Part shown: positions 39,201 through 47,577 of the stretch, piece after piece
How the letters are laid out: each line of letters starts with the position of its first letter
Numbering within the stretch: position 1 is the first letter of the stretch
DNA from: Xanthomonas sp. DAR 80977
Lineage (GTDB): Bacteria > Pseudomonadota > Gammaproteobacteria > Xanthomonadales > Xanthomonadaceae
Assembly: GCF_041240605.1 (NCBI RefSeq)
Contig: NZ_CP162487.1
Location: forward strand, 1,991,001-2,055,000
Length of the DNA stretch: 64,000 bases
Reading direction: 5' to 3'
Program-made: the position numbers and the translations under genes
Notes under the pieces: generated by a model
Databases searched by the model: none
What the model was told of the DNA's origin: nothing
The model's input: only the letters and a program-made list of their open reading frames with translations

Positions 39201-39298
39201 TGAGCGGGGAGGAGACGCCGAGCCAGCTGCTGCAGCGTGCGGACGTGGCGTTGTACCGGGCGAAGAGCGGCGGGCGGGATCGGGTGTGCGTGGGGTGA
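36269..39298 (+). CDS. Two-component-propeller sensor diguanylate cyclase
   Basis: A 1009-residue membrane sensor. A signal or anchor region (residues ~14-42) is followed by many propeller repeats of the DGRLWFATWEGLVRYNG and GALWIGSAAGLDRM type (~60-660), a Y_Y_Y domain (~690-765), one transmembrane helix (~773-795), a short coiled coil and a GGDEF domain with an intact GGEEF (928-932). RATD at 919-922, five residues upstream, fits the inhibitory c-di-GMP site. It should make c-di-GMP in response to a periplasmic ligand. Start is GTG 36269. Such periplasmic propellers often sense carbohydrates; the ligand here is unknown. Confidence 0.9.
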   Translation: MSGAASGQAAAVRRAAPAWLPLLLALLALLLGAAPAAAIAANAADPADAGPPPLRDYAVDAWTSRNGLPHNSLRDLAQTADGRLWFATWEGLVRYNGLDFAVIDRSTRPGLPDNGVGSLYVDRDGALWLSDSRGNLGRYDRTGNWRFWLQPPGWPRALIHAMTQDRHGRLWLLFEGNGLGCLWPDGRFDYQPAPPGLPLANSFPRIAVDDRDRVWIGSLDGLLYRDAQGTLQRAPAAFGLPPGLAWPYRAADGTIWLVAGENVYRLQGERAVLVHHLPGYGHFTAMLRDRDGAVWLGTENQGLLRIGRHGIEHMAPGEVLPNGRVVSLLEDAEGSVWIGANGGLFRLRETLFTSYTRRDGLSGDYVRALLEAPDGALWIGSAAGLDRMAADGSIAPTGLRNANGSAPSVLSLARGADGDLWVGTYADGVYRLHDGRVRRHYGKDDGLPSGHVRAISVDRAGTVWLGTQRGLVRIDGEQARMADVPGLPQGLITALASIDGALWIGSVEGASVLRDGRVQRLPLEPLGGARSVFGFQALGGDVWISTDRGLHRDRGGTLARVGLEQGMPVDTVFQLVSDRLGNVWITSNRGVLRTSADALDAVADGRAGKLQVARYNEIDGMANAQGNGSSGPSAIVRGDGSVWLVTAGGVSTVDPRRLQRFRERLPPPAAIENVLLDGQAFDWRRHPRLPGATRIAVSYVGLSYLLPERIRYRTRLDGLDRDWVERGQQRSVEFIGLPPGDYTLHVAAAHPDGAWSTREALWRFSVAPLWWQRRSVQAGAALALLLGMVALYRYLIGRYQRRNLRLERLVKQRTAALQLQTERLLQADTDKNQLLAELRHQADAFERQAHEDALTGLPNRRHFDEVLLRDVRRAQRSGNPLCLLVIDIDRFKQINDGYSHATGDAVLREVGHLLAEACRATDLPARLGGEEFAVLLGDTSLAEAERMASRLRDLFHARLQWADAPALRVTFSAGLVALSGEETPSQLLQRADVALYRAKSGGRDRVCVG

Positions 39299-39436
39299 GG
39301 GCTGGAGCAGGGCATTCGCGGGCGGAACCGGCATGCGCCGTGGGAACCGGATGTTGCAACGGCCGCTTCATGACATTCGCGATTCTGCGGGCGTTGCCGA
39401 ATTGCCGTTGCCGCGGGAGCGTGAGGACTGGAACGG

Positions 39437-39667
39437 TCAGGGACGGGCGCTGAGCGTCTCAAGCGCGAGTGTGAAAAGAGCCAAAGCCAGATAGACCTCG
39501 AGCGCCATGACCGCCAGCGAGAACGCGATATCCACCAAGGCGTAGAGCGATCCTTCCGCGGCCCATCGCGCATGGCGCTTCGCACGGTAGGAAGATGAGA
39601 AGAGATACGCCCATCCTCGCCAGAGCCATGGATCGAGCGTACCCAGTTCCCCGATGAAATCGAGCAT
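39437..39667 (-). CDS. Small membrane protein, unknown
   Basis: A 76-residue protein beginning MLDFIGELGTLDPWLWRGWA. The C-terminal half is hydrophobic (LYALVDIAFSLAVMALEVYL, then ALALFTLALETL), giving one or two membrane segments. Base composition here is noticeably less GC-rich than in the flanking genes. ATG 39667 is preferred because the longer upstream frame is not protein-like. I do not recognise a family. Confidence 0.5.
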   Translation of the reverse strand: MLDFIGELGTLDPWLWRGWAYLFSSSYRAKRHARWAAEGSLYALVDIAFSLAVMALEVYLALALFTLALETLSARP

Positions 39668-39752
39668 CGACAATTCCGGTTGAGTCTGCTGGTGGTTATG
39701 GCCGTTGCTGCACAAAGACCACACATTTGTATCTGCTCGAATGCATTGTTTG

Positions 39753-40169
39753 TTATCCGCCCGTGCGGGCTGCAGCAAGCAGGTCTGGGCTAGCGACCAC
39801 CCACAAGACGCTGTCATCCGCAAAGAAGAGGCGGTCGTCTTTGTCGCGATTCAAGCTGACGATGAATTGGCCTTCGCGGGGCGGGTCGGAAGGCTGCTCC
39901 TGGGTGACGGCGAACGTGATCTCGCCTGGCCCAACGCCTTTGAATCCCTCGATGACGGTAGCCGTCACCTCGAATGTTTTGTATCCGATCCGCCCGGTCG
40001 TGAGGTCGCGAACTTCCTTGATGCTGCGGGTGCCATCGATGCGCACATGGGCAGTCATGGACGAGTGTTGCAGGAAATAGAGGACGTTTCGGCGCAGAAA
40101 GTCGTCGGCATGCGCGCTGCCTGCCAAGAGGAGCGCGGTCATGATGATCAGTTGCCGGAGTATTCCCAT
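39753..40169 (-). CDS. Small secreted protein, unknown
   Basis: A 138-residue protein with a signal peptide (LIIMTALLLAGSAHA-DD, cleaved near residue 21). The mature part reads like a beta-rich domain (FEVTATVIEGFKGVGPGEIT, then FIVSLNRDKDDRLFFADDS). No family recognised. Its codon use and lower GC match the small membrane protein next to it on the same strand, so both may have arrived together. Confidence 0.6.
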   Translation of the reverse strand: MGILRQLIIMTALLLAGSAHADDFLRRNVLYFLQHSSMTAHVRIDGTRSIKEVRDLTTGRIGYKTFEVTATVIEGFKGVGPGEITFAVTQEQPSDPPREGQFIVSLNRDKDDRLFFADDSVLWVVASPDLLAAARTGG

Positions 40170-40276
40170 CGCGAACTGACGCCTGAATTGAGCCGAGCCG
40201 CGAGGCGACGTCGGCTTGGATGAAGTGTTGGCCCTCTGGCCGACAGTACGGTGCGGCGTCGGTCGGTGCGAGGCCC

Positions 40277-40921
40277 TCAGCCGATCTGCGGCGCCGGCCA
40301 GGCGTTGGCGATCTTGCAGAACAGGCGGGCGGTCTGTTCGGTGTCGTAGACCGCGCTGTGCGCGTCGGCGGCGTTCCAGTCGAAGCCGGCCGCCTGCACC
40401 GCGCGGGCCAGCACGGTCTGGCCGTAGGCGATGCCGGCCAGGGTCACGGTGTCGAACACGCTGAAGGGGTGGAACGGGTTGCGCTTGTGGCCGCAGCGGG
40501 CCACGGTGGCGTTGAGGAAGTTCAGGTCGAAATGGGCGTTGTGGCCGACCAGGATCGCGCGCTGGCAGCCGTACTTCTTCACCGCCGCGCGTACCGGCGC
40601 GAACACGTGGTCCAGCGCCTCGCGCTCGGGCTTGGCGAAGCGGAACGGGTGGTCGAGGATGATGCCGGTGACTTCCAGCGACTTGGGGTCGATGTCGGTG
40701 CCGGGCGCCGGCACCACGTGGGCGCTGGCGGTGACGCCGGGGTACAGCTGGCCGAAATCGTCCATCTCGATCGGCACCGCGGCGATCTCCAGCAGCGCAT
40801 GCCGGTTCCAGTCGAAACCGCCGGTCTCCACGTCCACCACCACCGGCAGATAGCCGCGGAAACGCCGCGACATCGGGGTGACGGCGAGGGGCTGGGAGGG
40901 GCTGTCGACGTGATCGTTCAT
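40277..40921 (-). CDS. rnt: Ribonuclease T
   Basis: A 214-residue DEDDh 3'-5' exonuclease that trims tRNA and other small stable RNA 3' ends. Visible motifs are Exo I ([11 protein letters not shown]), Exo II ([11 protein letters not shown]) and Exo III with the histidine ([13 protein letters not shown]). ATG 40921 (MNDHVDSP) is used; the frame extends upstream without support. Length matches the family. Confidence 0.95.
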   Translation of the reverse strand: MNDHVDSPSQPLAVTPMSRRFRGYLPVVVDVETGGFDWNRHALLEIAAVPIEMDDFGQLYPGVTASAHVVPAPGTDIDPKSLEVTGIILDHPFRFAKPEREALDHVFAPVRAAVKKYGCQRAILVGHNAHFDLNFLNATVARCGHKRNPFHPFSVFDTVTLAGIAYGQTVLARAVQAAGFDWNAADAHSAVYDTEQTARLFCKIANAWPAPQIG

Positions 40922-41088
40922 CCGGCAAGGGTAGCAGAGCGCGGCTAAACGACCAGCGCGGTGGCGCTTGCGCACGCCTGGCGAAGGCGAATCACAGCGG
41001 CGACACGGGCGCTGCGGAACGGCGGTACGGATGTCCGCAGATCGACGGGGCGGCATTTCAGTCGCACAGCGACAGTCGGCGACGTGGT

Positions 41089-41153
41089 GTGGGAGCGACT
41101 TCAGTCGCGACAGGCTTTACCGGGAATGCCTGTCGCGACCGAAGTCGCTCCCA
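41089..41153. repeat. REP-like inverted repeat
   Basis: GTGGGAGCGACTTCAGTCGC at the left pairs with GCGACCGAAGTCGCTCCCAC at the right, one mismatch, around a 13-base centre. It lies between the end of the RiPP operon and the start of rnt. Confidence 0.9.
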
Positions 41154-41213
41154 CGAGTGGCCCATGATCCGGTGGACGAAATGCCACGGTGTTCGCCGAT
41201 CGCGCAGCGCGGC

Positions 41214-41960
41214 TCAGGCGGGCAGGCGGGTGCCGAGCACGCTGCCCTGCTGGCGCAGGCGCTCGAGCAGCGCGGCACCCTCGTGCAGCAGCGCGGCCGG
41301 GTCCTGGCCGTGCTCGGCGGCCAGGCGCAGCAGCAGCGTGCGCCCGCTGTGCTCGCCGGCGCGCAACCGCGCCACCAGGTCGTAGGCCAGCGGCGCCAGT
41401 TCGGCGAAGCGGACCTGGCCGTCGGCCTCGCGCCGCGCCAGCAGGCAGGTCGGCTGCGCCGGCGCTTGCTGCGGCTGCCAGGCCGGGCCGATGCGCTGCA
41501 CCGGCCAGCGATAGCGCAACAGGCGCAGCCAGGGCGACAACTGCACCATGCCGTCGAGCAGGTCGCCGTGCGGATCGTGCGGCGGCACCGCGGCGTCGTC
41601 GATCTGCAGTTCCAGTTCGACCGCCTCGTAGTGCGCCAGCTCGGCCAGCCACGGCCGCTGTGCATCGGCGGCGCGCTGCTCCAGGAAACGCACGAACTCG
41701 CCGCCCACGCGCGGGAACAGCGGCGTGCGTGCGCGGTGCTCGGCGCAGAAGGCGCGCAGCAGCGCCTGCCATGCAGCCTCGTCGAGGGTGGCGTGCAGCA
41801 CCGGGAAGTTCGAGGCGAGCAGTTGCGCGATGTTGTCGAAGAACAAGGCGCGGTACACCGCCAGCCGCCGCGGCTCGATGTCCGGCGGCGGCGCGTGCCG
41901 CTGCGGATCGCGCAAGTGCAGGGCCAGCGCGAACTGCTGGGCGTGCAGCGACTCAGCCAT
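41214..41960 (-). CDS. DUF2063 partner protein of the MNIO enzyme (HvfC/BufC/MbnC-like)
   Basis: A 248-residue protein with the DUF2063 N-terminal domain ([20 protein letters not shown], then [20 protein letters not shown] and a [15 protein letters not shown] helix) and a less conserved C-terminal part. In methanobactin and Hvf/bufferin-type clusters the equivalent protein partners the DUF692 enzyme in recognising the precursor. Its start overlaps the DUF692 stop by 8 bases, so it is the third cistron. No DoxX gene follows. Confidence 0.85.
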   Translation of the reverse strand: MAESLHAQQFALALHLRDPQRHAPPPDIEPRRLAVYRALFFDNIAQLLASNFPVLHATLDEAAWQALLRAFCAEHRARTPLFPRVGGEFVRFLEQRAADAQRPWLAELAHYEAVELELQIDDAAVPPHDPHGDLLDGMVQLSPWLRLLRYRWPVQRIGPAWQPQQAPAQPTCLLARREADGQVRFAELAPLAYDLVARLRAGEHSGRTLLLRLAAEHGQDPAALLHEGAALLERLRQQGSVLGTRLPA

Positions 41961-42828
41961 GCGCCACCCGCGCCGCCTGGACCGGCACGGCCTGCGCCTG
42001 TGCGTCGCGGATGCGCTGCACCTCGTGCAGCAGGTCGGGCAGCGGCGGGAACTGGCTGTCGCGTTCCAGCAGGGTCGGGCGCACGCCGTGCAGGCGGTAG
42101 GCGGCGTCGAGCAGATCCCAGACCTCGCCAGCCACGGCCGCGCCATGGGTGTCGATCTTCAGCGCGCTGGCGTCGTCGTCGCGATGCCCGGCGATGTGGT
42201 ACGAGGCGATGCGTGCGCTCGGCATCGCGGCGAGGAAGGCGAGGGCGTCGTAGCCATGGTTGGCGGCGTTGACGCAGACGTTGTTGACGTCCAGCAGCAG
42301 GTCGCAGTCGGCTTCGGCCAGCACCGCGGCGACGAACTGCGCTTCGCTCAGCGCCTGGCCCGGCGCGGCGTAGTAGGACACGTTCTCCACCGCGATGCGC
42401 CGGCCCAGCGCATCCTGCGCCTGGGCGATGCGCGCGCCGGCATGGCGCACCGCTTCGTCGGTGAACGGCAGCGGCAGCAGCTCGTAGAGCTGGCCGTCGT
42501 CGGCGCTGTAGCTGAGGTGTTCGCTGTACAGCGCGACCCCGTGCCGATCCAGGAACTGCCGGGTCTGCCGCAGCAGCTGCATATCCAGGGGCGCCATGCC
42601 GCCGAGCGACAGCGACAGCCCATGGCAGCTCAGCGGATGGCGCGCGGCCAGCGTGTCCAGCATCGCGCCCAGGCGGCCGCCGACGCCGATCCAGTTGTCC
42701 GGCGCGCACTCGAGGAAATCGAACGCCGCCGGCGGCGCCTGCAGCAACTCCGGCAACAGGCCGCGGCGCAGCCCCAGTCCGGCGCTCGCCGCGGCCAGCG
42801 CGCGCGGCGTGGATTCAGCCGCCGCCAC
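41953..42828 (-). CDS. DUF692 multinuclear iron oxidase (HvfB/BufB/MbnB-like)
   Basis: A 291-residue TIM-barrel metalloenzyme. Likely iron ligands are visible: SCHGLSLS (H69), YSEHLSY (E103, H104), VENVS (E148), LLLDVNN (D180, N182/183), SYHIAGH (H211, H215) and TLLERD (E255). Related enzymes oxidise cysteines of ribosomal peptides into oxazolone/thioamide or similar groups. The best start is GTG 42828, which overlaps the precursor end by 14 bases and has GAGGG upstream; no ATG is suitably placed. Overlap means tight coupling to precursor translation. Confidence 0.9.
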   Translation of the reverse strand: MAAAESTPRALAAASAGLGLRRGLLPELLQAPPAAFDFLECAPDNWIGVGGRLGAMLDTLAARHPLSCHGLSLSLGGMAPLDMQLLRQTRQFLDRHGVALYSEHLSYSADDGQLYELLPLPFTDEAVRHAGARIAQAQDALGRRIAVENVSYYAAPGQALSEAQFVAAVLAEADCDLLLDVNNVCVNAANHGYDALAFLAAMPSARIASYHIAGHRDDDASALKIDTHGAAVAGEVWDLLDAAYRLHGVRPTLLERDSQFPPLPDLLHEVQRIRDAQAQAVPVQAARVAHG

Positions 42829-43168
42829 CGCACTTGCCCTCGCCGCACTTGCCTTCGGCCATCGCCTTGTCGTCGTGCGCTGCGGTGCCGGCGGACGTGT
42901 CCGCCTGGGCCTTGGCGGCGTCCTGCGCATGCGCGCCGCAGCTGCCCTCGGCGTTCTTGGCGTTGCCGGCGTCCGCCGGCCTGGTCTCGGGCCTGGCTTG
43001 CGCTTGCGCCGGCGTGGTCGCGGCCGCGCTGGGCGGCGCCGCAGCCTGTGCGCCGAGCGCATAGCCCTGGGCGAGGTCGGTCATCGCCAGCGCGGAAGCG
43101 GACAGGCCCAGGCCGCCGAGCAGGACGGCGCCGGCGAGGGCGGCGGATGGACGCGAGGGGACGGACAT
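42815..43168 (-). CDS. EGKCG-motif precursor peptide (HvfA/bufferin-like RiPP)
   Basis: A 117-residue peptide. GGAGAG lies upstream of the ATG. A Sec-type signal (residues 1-28, cleaved after ASALA) is followed by a low-complexity Ala/Pro/Gln region and three cysteines, all in the same context: EGSCG (C77), EGKCG (C108) and EGKCG (C113), ending in GGGG. EGKCG repeats next to DUF692 and DUF2063 genes are the hallmark of HvfA/BufA2-type peptides, secreted after cysteine modification and associated with copper binding and tolerance. The exact modification and metal here are inferred from the family. Confidence 0.9.
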   Translation of the reverse strand: MSVPSRPSAALAGAVLLGGLGLSASALAMTDLAQGYALGAQAAAPPSAAATTPAQAQARPETRPADAGNAKNAEGSCGAHAQDAAKAQADTSAGTAAHDDKAMAEGKCGEGKCGGGG

Positions 43169-43274
43169 GCGGACTCTCCAGGCAGGCGGACGCGATGCCG
43201 GCATCGCCGGCGGAGGCCGCCAAGCGTACCCGCTGCCGGCGCTCGCCGCATGCGGCGCTGCGCTGCGCGCAACG

Positions 43275-43300
43275 AAAAAGGCCCCGCCGAAGCGGGGCCC
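43275..43300 (-). terminator. Terminator of the RcnB-like gene
   Basis: On the minus strand a GGCCCCGC/GCGGGGCC stem with a TTCG loop precedes five T. It separates the RcnB-like gene from the RiPP operon. Confidence 0.85.
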
Positions 43301-43323
43301 TGTGTTCGCGGCAGGCGCTGGGA

Positions 43324-43704
43324 TCAGCGGCTGTTGGCGATGACGCTGCTGATGACGCCGGTGGCCACGGCGATCAGCACGTACTGGTTGTCGACCCGGC
43401 GCCATTCGTGGCCACGCGGCGGCGCCTTCAGGCCACGCTTGCGGTAGTCGGGCACGCGGTCGCCGCGATGATCGGCGGCCAGGCGTTCGCCGCGCTTGTA
43501 GTGGCGCGGGCCTTCGTGGCGGCCGTTGTCGTGGCGGTCGTCGCGACGGTCGTCCTGGCGCGCCTGCTGCGGGCCGCGGTGGTCGTCGCGATGGTCCTTG
43601 CGGTCCTGATCGCGGTCGCGATCGTGGTCGTCCTGGCCGGCGGCGAATGCGCCGCCGGAGGCCAGCAGCGTCAGTGCGAGGACCGAACCGATGATGCGCT
43701 TCAT
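43324..43704 (-). CDS. RcnB-like periplasmic protein
   Basis: A 126-residue exported protein. Signal peptide to about residue 22 (ALTLLASGGAFA), then a striking Asp/His/Arg-rich region (DDHDRDRDQDRKDHRDDHRG) and the C-terminal RcnB-type block (RGERLAADHRGDRV, then APPRGHEWRRVDNQYVLIAV). RcnB proteins are linked to Ni/Co homeostasis in E. coli; the many similar proteins elsewhere have less certain roles. It has its own terminator, and is upstream of the metallophore operon on the same strand. Confidence 0.85.
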   Translation of the reverse strand: MKRIIGSVLALTLLASGGAFAAGQDDHDRDRDQDRKDHRDDHRGPQQARQDDRRDDRHDNGRHEGPRHYKRGERLAADHRGDRVPDYRKRGLKAPPRGHEWRRVDNQYVLIAVATGVISSVIANSR

Positions 43705-43863
43705 GGTATCTCCTGGGTGGTCGTGGAGAACGGCTCCACGCTTGCCCACACGCTAGTCGCCGGCCGATGAATAGGCGATAAAATTTCCAGGAGATTCAGT
43801 GCTTTGCATATGTCGATATGTGTCGCCACGTATCGGTCGCGTGGAGACCGCGTGAACCGCCGC

Positions 43864-44574
43864 TCAGAGGCCGGAGGTGGTGCTGGTCTCGTCGCGCTTG
43901 TCGCGCGGCGGCAGCGGTTGGTCGCCATGCACCAGGAACCACACGTTCTCGGCGATGTTGGTGGCGTGGTCGCCGATCCGCTCCAGGTTCTTGGCCATGA
44001 ACAGCAGGTGCGTGCACGGGGTGATGTTGCGCGGGTCTTCCATCATGTAGGTCAGCAGCTCGCGGAACAGCGCGGTGTACTGCGCGTCCAGCAGCGCATC
44101 GCCCTGGCGGACCCGCAGCGCGGCGTCGGCGTCGTTGCTCTGGTAGGCGAGCAGCGCTTCGCGCACCTGCTGCGCGGCCAGCTTGCCGAGCTGGCGCAGG
44201 CCCAGCGTCTGCGGCATCGGCGGCGACATGTTCAAGGCGATCGAGCGCTTGGCCACGTTCGCGGCATAGTCGCCGATGCGCTCGATGTCGGCCGGGATGC
44301 GCAGGCCAGCGAGGATCTCGCGCAGGTCGCGCGCCATCGGCCCACGCAGCGCCAGCCGCATCACGTCGTGGCTGATCGCGTGCTCGAGCGCGTCGATCGC
44401 CTCGTCGTTGACGACGATGCGCAGCGCGGCGTTGTCGTCGCGACGCTCGACCACGTCCAGGGCCGCTTCCAGCTGCGCCACCGCGGTCTGGCCCATGCGC
44501 ACGATCTCGGCGGCGATGCGGTGCTGTTCTTCGTCGTAGCTCTTCACGATGTGCTCGTTCGGCTGGGTGTTCAT
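43864..44574 (-). CDS. phoU: Phosphate-transport regulator PhoU
   Basis: A 236-residue protein of two homologous three-helix bundles, each with a metal-binding E-x-x-x-D motif (ADIERIGDYAANVA and KNLERIGDHATNIAE). PhoU represses the PhoR/PhoB system when phosphate is sufficient, through the Pst transporter. It is the last gene of the pst run (pstB lies 71 bases upstream). Confidence 0.95.
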   Translation of the reverse strand: MNTQPNEHIVKSYDEEQHRIAAEIVRMGQTAVAQLEAALDVVERRDDNAALRIVVNDEAIDALEHAISHDVMRLALRGPMARDLREILAGLRIPADIERIGDYAANVAKRSIALNMSPPMPQTLGLRQLGKLAAQQVREALLAYQSNDADAALRVRQGDALLDAQYTALFRELLTYMMEDPRNITPCTHLLFMAKNLERIGDHATNIAENVWFLVHGDQPLPPRDKRDETSTTSGL

Positions 44575-44645
44575 GTCGTGGGTCCGTAGGATTCGTTAGT
44601 GTCGCCGCGGCCATCCTGGCATCGCGGGGCTGGCATCGGAGCGTC

Positions 44646-45485
44646 TTAGCCGAAGCGGCCGGTGATGTAGTCTTCGGTCTGCTGCTTGCTGGGCTGCGAG
44701 AAGATGATCTCGGTGCGGTCGTGCTCGATCAGGTCGCCCAGGTACATGAAGGCGGTGTAGTCGGACACGCGCGCGGCCTGCTGCATGTTGTGGGTGACGA
44801 TGACGATGGTGTAGTCGGTCTTCAGCTCTTCGACCAGCTGCTCGATGCGGCTGGTGGAGATCGGGTCCAACGCCGAGGTCGGCTCGTCGAGCAGCAGCAC
44901 GTCCGGGCGCAGCGCCACCGCGCGGGCGATGCACAGGCGCTGCTGCTGGCCGCCGGACAGGCCCAGCGCGCTCTGCCCGAGCTTGTCCTTGACCTCGTCC
45001 CACAGCGCGCCCTGGCGCAGCGCGTGCTCGACGCGGTCGGCCATGTCCGCCTTGGACAGCTTCTCGTGGTGGCGGATGCCGTAGGCGACGTTCTCGAAGA
45101 TCGTCATCGGGAACGGCACCGGCTTCTGGAACACCATGCCGACCTTGCTGCGCAGGCGGTTCATCGGGTACTTCGGCGACAGGATGTTCTCGCCGTCCAG
45201 CAGCACCTCGCCGCGCGCTTCCAGCTTCGGATACAGCGCATAGATGCGGTTGAAGATGCGCAGCAGGGTCGACTTGCCGCAGCCGGACGGACCGATCAGC
45301 GCGGTGACGCGCTTTTCCGGCACCTCGATGTTGATGCCCTTCAGCGCGTGGTACTTGTCGTAGTAGAAGTCCAGGCCGCGCGCGGCCACCTTCACCGGCG
45401 ATGGCGCCAGCGCGGTGTGCCCGGTGGGCATGGCGATGCGATGCATCGGTGCGGCGTTGTGCTGATCGTTCATGGCCGGTTCCAT
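44646..45485 (-). CDS. pstB: Phosphate ABC transporter ATPase PstB
   Basis: A 279-residue ATPase. Walker [10 protein letters not shown], signature LSGGQQQRL, Walker [12 protein letters not shown] and the H-loop TIVIVTHNM are present. It energises phosphate import by PstCA. The start is either ATG 45485, used here, or 45473 (MNDQHN); the first ~30 residues are variable in the family. Confidence 0.96.
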   Translation of the reverse strand: MEPAMNDQHNAAPMHRIAMPTGHTALAPSPVKVAARGLDFYYDKYHALKGINIEVPEKRVTALIGPSGCGKSTLLRIFNRIYALYPKLEARGEVLLDGENILSPKYPMNRLRSKVGMVFQKPVPFPMTIFENVAYGIRHHEKLSKADMADRVEHALRQGALWDEVKDKLGQSALGLSGGQQQRLCIARAVALRPDVLLLDEPTSALDPISTSRIEQLVEELKTDYTIVIVTHNMQQAARVSDYTAFMYLGDLIEHDRTEIIFSQPSKQQTEDYITGRFG

Positions 45486-45492
45486 AGGAGAC

Positions 45493-46359
45493 TCAATCGT
45501 TGGAAATCTTGTAGCGGCGCAGCAGCCCGCGCGCGCCGAGGCTGACCAGCAGCACGAACACGGTGAGCACCAGCGCGCCGGACCAGGCCAGCAGCTGCCA
45601 GGTCGGGTAGGGGCTGCCGGCGAAGGAGTTCATCACCACCGGCACGCTCGCCATCGGCTGCATGATGTTGTTGTTCCAGTACTGGTTGCCGAACGCGGTG
45701 AACAGTAGCGGCGCGGTCTCGCCGCTGATGCGCGCCAGCGCCAGCAGCACGCCGGTGACGATGCCGGCCGAGGCGCTGCGGTACAGCACCTGCATCGTCA
45801 CCTTCCATTGCGGGATGCCCAGCGACAGCGCTGCCTCGCGCATCTGCGATGGCACCAGGCGCAGCATCTCGTCGGTGGTGCGCACCACCACCGGCAGCAC
45901 GATGAAGGCCAGCGACAACGCGCCGGCCATCGCCGAGAAGCGCCCGCCGGTCTGCATCACGTACAGCGTGTACACGAACAGGCCGAGCACGATCGACGGC
46001 GCCGACAGCAGGATGTCGTTGACGAAGCGCACCACCTGGCCGGTCTTGCGCGCATTGCCGTACTCGGCCAGCCAGGTGCCGGCGGCCACGCCCAGCGGGG
46101 TGCCGATCAGCAGCGCCAGGCCGCACATCACCGCGCTGCCGAAGAACGCGTTGGCCAGGCCGCCTTCTTCGCCCGGCGGCGGGGTCATGCGGGTGAACAG
46201 GTCGACGCTGATGCCGGCGATGCCCTTGGACACCAGGGTCCACAGGATCCAGGCCAGGAACACCAGCCCGAACAGCGCGGTGAGGCAGGACAGCAGCAGC
46301 GCGAAGACGTTGACCACGCGGCGGCGGTTGTACAGGCGATCGGCGATGTCGGCGGCCAT
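45493..46359 (-). CDS. pstA: Phosphate ABC transporter permease PstA
   Basis: A 288-residue inner-membrane permease with about six hydrophobic helices and the EAA-type coupling loop ([20 protein letters not shown]). It starts one base after the pstC stop and ends 7 bases before pstB. It forms the channel with PstC. Confidence 0.94.
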   Translation of the reverse strand: MAADIADRLYNRRRVVNVFALLLSCLTALFGLVFLAWILWTLVSKGIAGISVDLFTRMTPPPGEEGGLANAFFGSAVMCGLALLIGTPLGVAAGTWLAEYGNARKTGQVVRFVNDILLSAPSIVLGLFVYTLYVMQTGGRFSAMAGALSLAFIVLPVVVRTTDEMLRLVPSQMREAALSLGIPQWKVTMQVLYRSASAGIVTGVLLALARISGETAPLLFTAFGNQYWNNNIMQPMASVPVVMNSFAGSPYPTWQLLAWSGALVLTVFVLLVSLGARGLLRRYKISND

Positions 46360-46360
46360 C

Positions 46361-47335
46361 TCAGTTGCCCTCCCGGCGCGACAGTTGCTGCAGCATGAGG
46401 CGGGCGATCGCCAGCACGACGAAGGTGACGATGAACAGCACGAAGCCCAGCAGCAGCAGCGCCGAGCGGTAGGTTTCGGTGGCCTCGCCGAAGTCGTTGG
46501 CGATCAGCGCGGCGATGGTGGTGCCCGGCTCCAGCAGCGATGGCGACAGCCGCACCGTGTTGCCGACCACGAACGCCACCGCCATGGTCTCGCCCAGCGC
46601 GCGGCCCAGGCCCAGGAAGATGCCGCCGATCACCGCCGAGCGGGTGTACGGCAGCACGATGTCCCAGCTCACCTCCCACTTGGTCGAACCCAGCGCGTAG
46701 GCCGATTCCTTCAGCCGGGTCGGCACGGTCAGGAACACCTCGCGCATCACCGAGGAGATGAACGGGATCACCATGATCGCCAGCACGAAGCCGGCGGTGA
46801 GCAGGCCGATGCCCAGCGGCGGGCCCTGGAACATCGGGCCGATCAGCGGCAGCGTGCCCAGGTGGTCGTTGAGCCAGGGGGTGACGTACTCGGTCATCAC
46901 CGGCACCAGCACGAACAGGCCCCACATGCCGTAGATGATCGACGGGATGCCGGCCAGCAGTTCGATCGCGGTCCCGACCGGGCCTCGCAGCCAGCGCGGC
47001 GCCACTTCGGTGAGGAAGAAGGCGATGCCGAAGCTCACCGGCACCGCGATCAGCATCGCGATCAGCGCGGTGACCAGGGTGCCGTAGATCGGCGCCAGCG
47101 CGCCGTACTTGTTCTCGACCGGGTTCCATTCGCTGGAGTAGAAGAAGCTCAGGCCCTGCATCTGCAGGGCATGGCGGCCGCCCCACAGCATCGACAGGGC
47201 CGCGCTGGCCAGGGCGACGAGGACGAACACGACGGTGGCGGTGAGCGTCCAGCGGAACAGACGGTCGGCACGGGCGTCGCGCAGGTCGCGCGCGCCGGGC
47301 GCTGTGATCACTTCGGGAATGACAGTGGCGTTCAT
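46361..47335 (-). CDS. pstC: Phosphate ABC transporter permease PstC
   Basis: A 324-residue permease with about six helices and the coupling loop KESAYALGSTKWEVSWDIVL. It pairs with PstA. About 240 bases upstream separate it from pstS1. Confidence 0.94.
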   Translation of the reverse strand: MNATVIPEVITAPGARDLRDARADRLFRWTLTATVVFVLVALASAALSMLWGGRHALQMQGLSFFYSSEWNPVENKYGALAPIYGTLVTALIAMLIAVPVSFGIAFFLTEVAPRWLRGPVGTAIELLAGIPSIIYGMWGLFVLVPVMTEYVTPWLNDHLGTLPLIGPMFQGPPLGIGLLTAGFVLAIMVIPFISSVMREVFLTVPTRLKESAYALGSTKWEVSWDIVLPYTRSAVIGGIFLGLGRALGETMAVAFVVGNTVRLSPSLLEPGTTIAALIANDFGEATETYRSALLLLGFVLFIVTFVVLAIARLMLQQLSRREGN

Positions 47336-47423
47336 GGGCTCGGTTGTCGCCGGAGCGCGCAGTGGCGCGGTCCGATCGTTGCCGCGGCGGGGGTGGGCCG
47401 CACGCGGTGGGTGGCTGCGTCGC

Positions 47424-47439
47424 TCCCGCGCAGGCGGGA
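47424..47439. repeat. Short hairpin in the pstS1-pstC gap
   Basis: TCCCGC-GCAG-GCGGGA, the core of a common intergenic element of the TCCCGCGCAGGCGGGA type. It may attenuate or stabilise the transcript between pstS1 and pstC, which would let the binding protein be made in excess. Confidence 0.5.
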
Positions 47440-47577
47440 ACCCGAAAGTCCGGAAATACGTGGTGCCGATGCGGCGACCGGCGCTGCGTGGCGCAGCGCC
47501 GGTCCTGGTTCACATGCGCGGCGCGTGGCGCGTCCGCGCATCCGCTTGCGCCGGCGAGGGCGCAAGCGGCGTCGCGC

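Noticed and set aside
34502..39334. Very long minus-strand open frame (about 1600 residues)
   Set aside because: It overlaps the well-supported kinase and GGDEF genes on the other strand. Its translation is Ala/Arg/Gln/His-rich, typical of the complement of high-GC coding DNA.
36322..39453. Long plus-strand frame in another phase over the GGDEF gene
   Set aside because: Arg/Ala/Gly-rich translation without motifs, entirely explained by the propeller-GGDEF gene.
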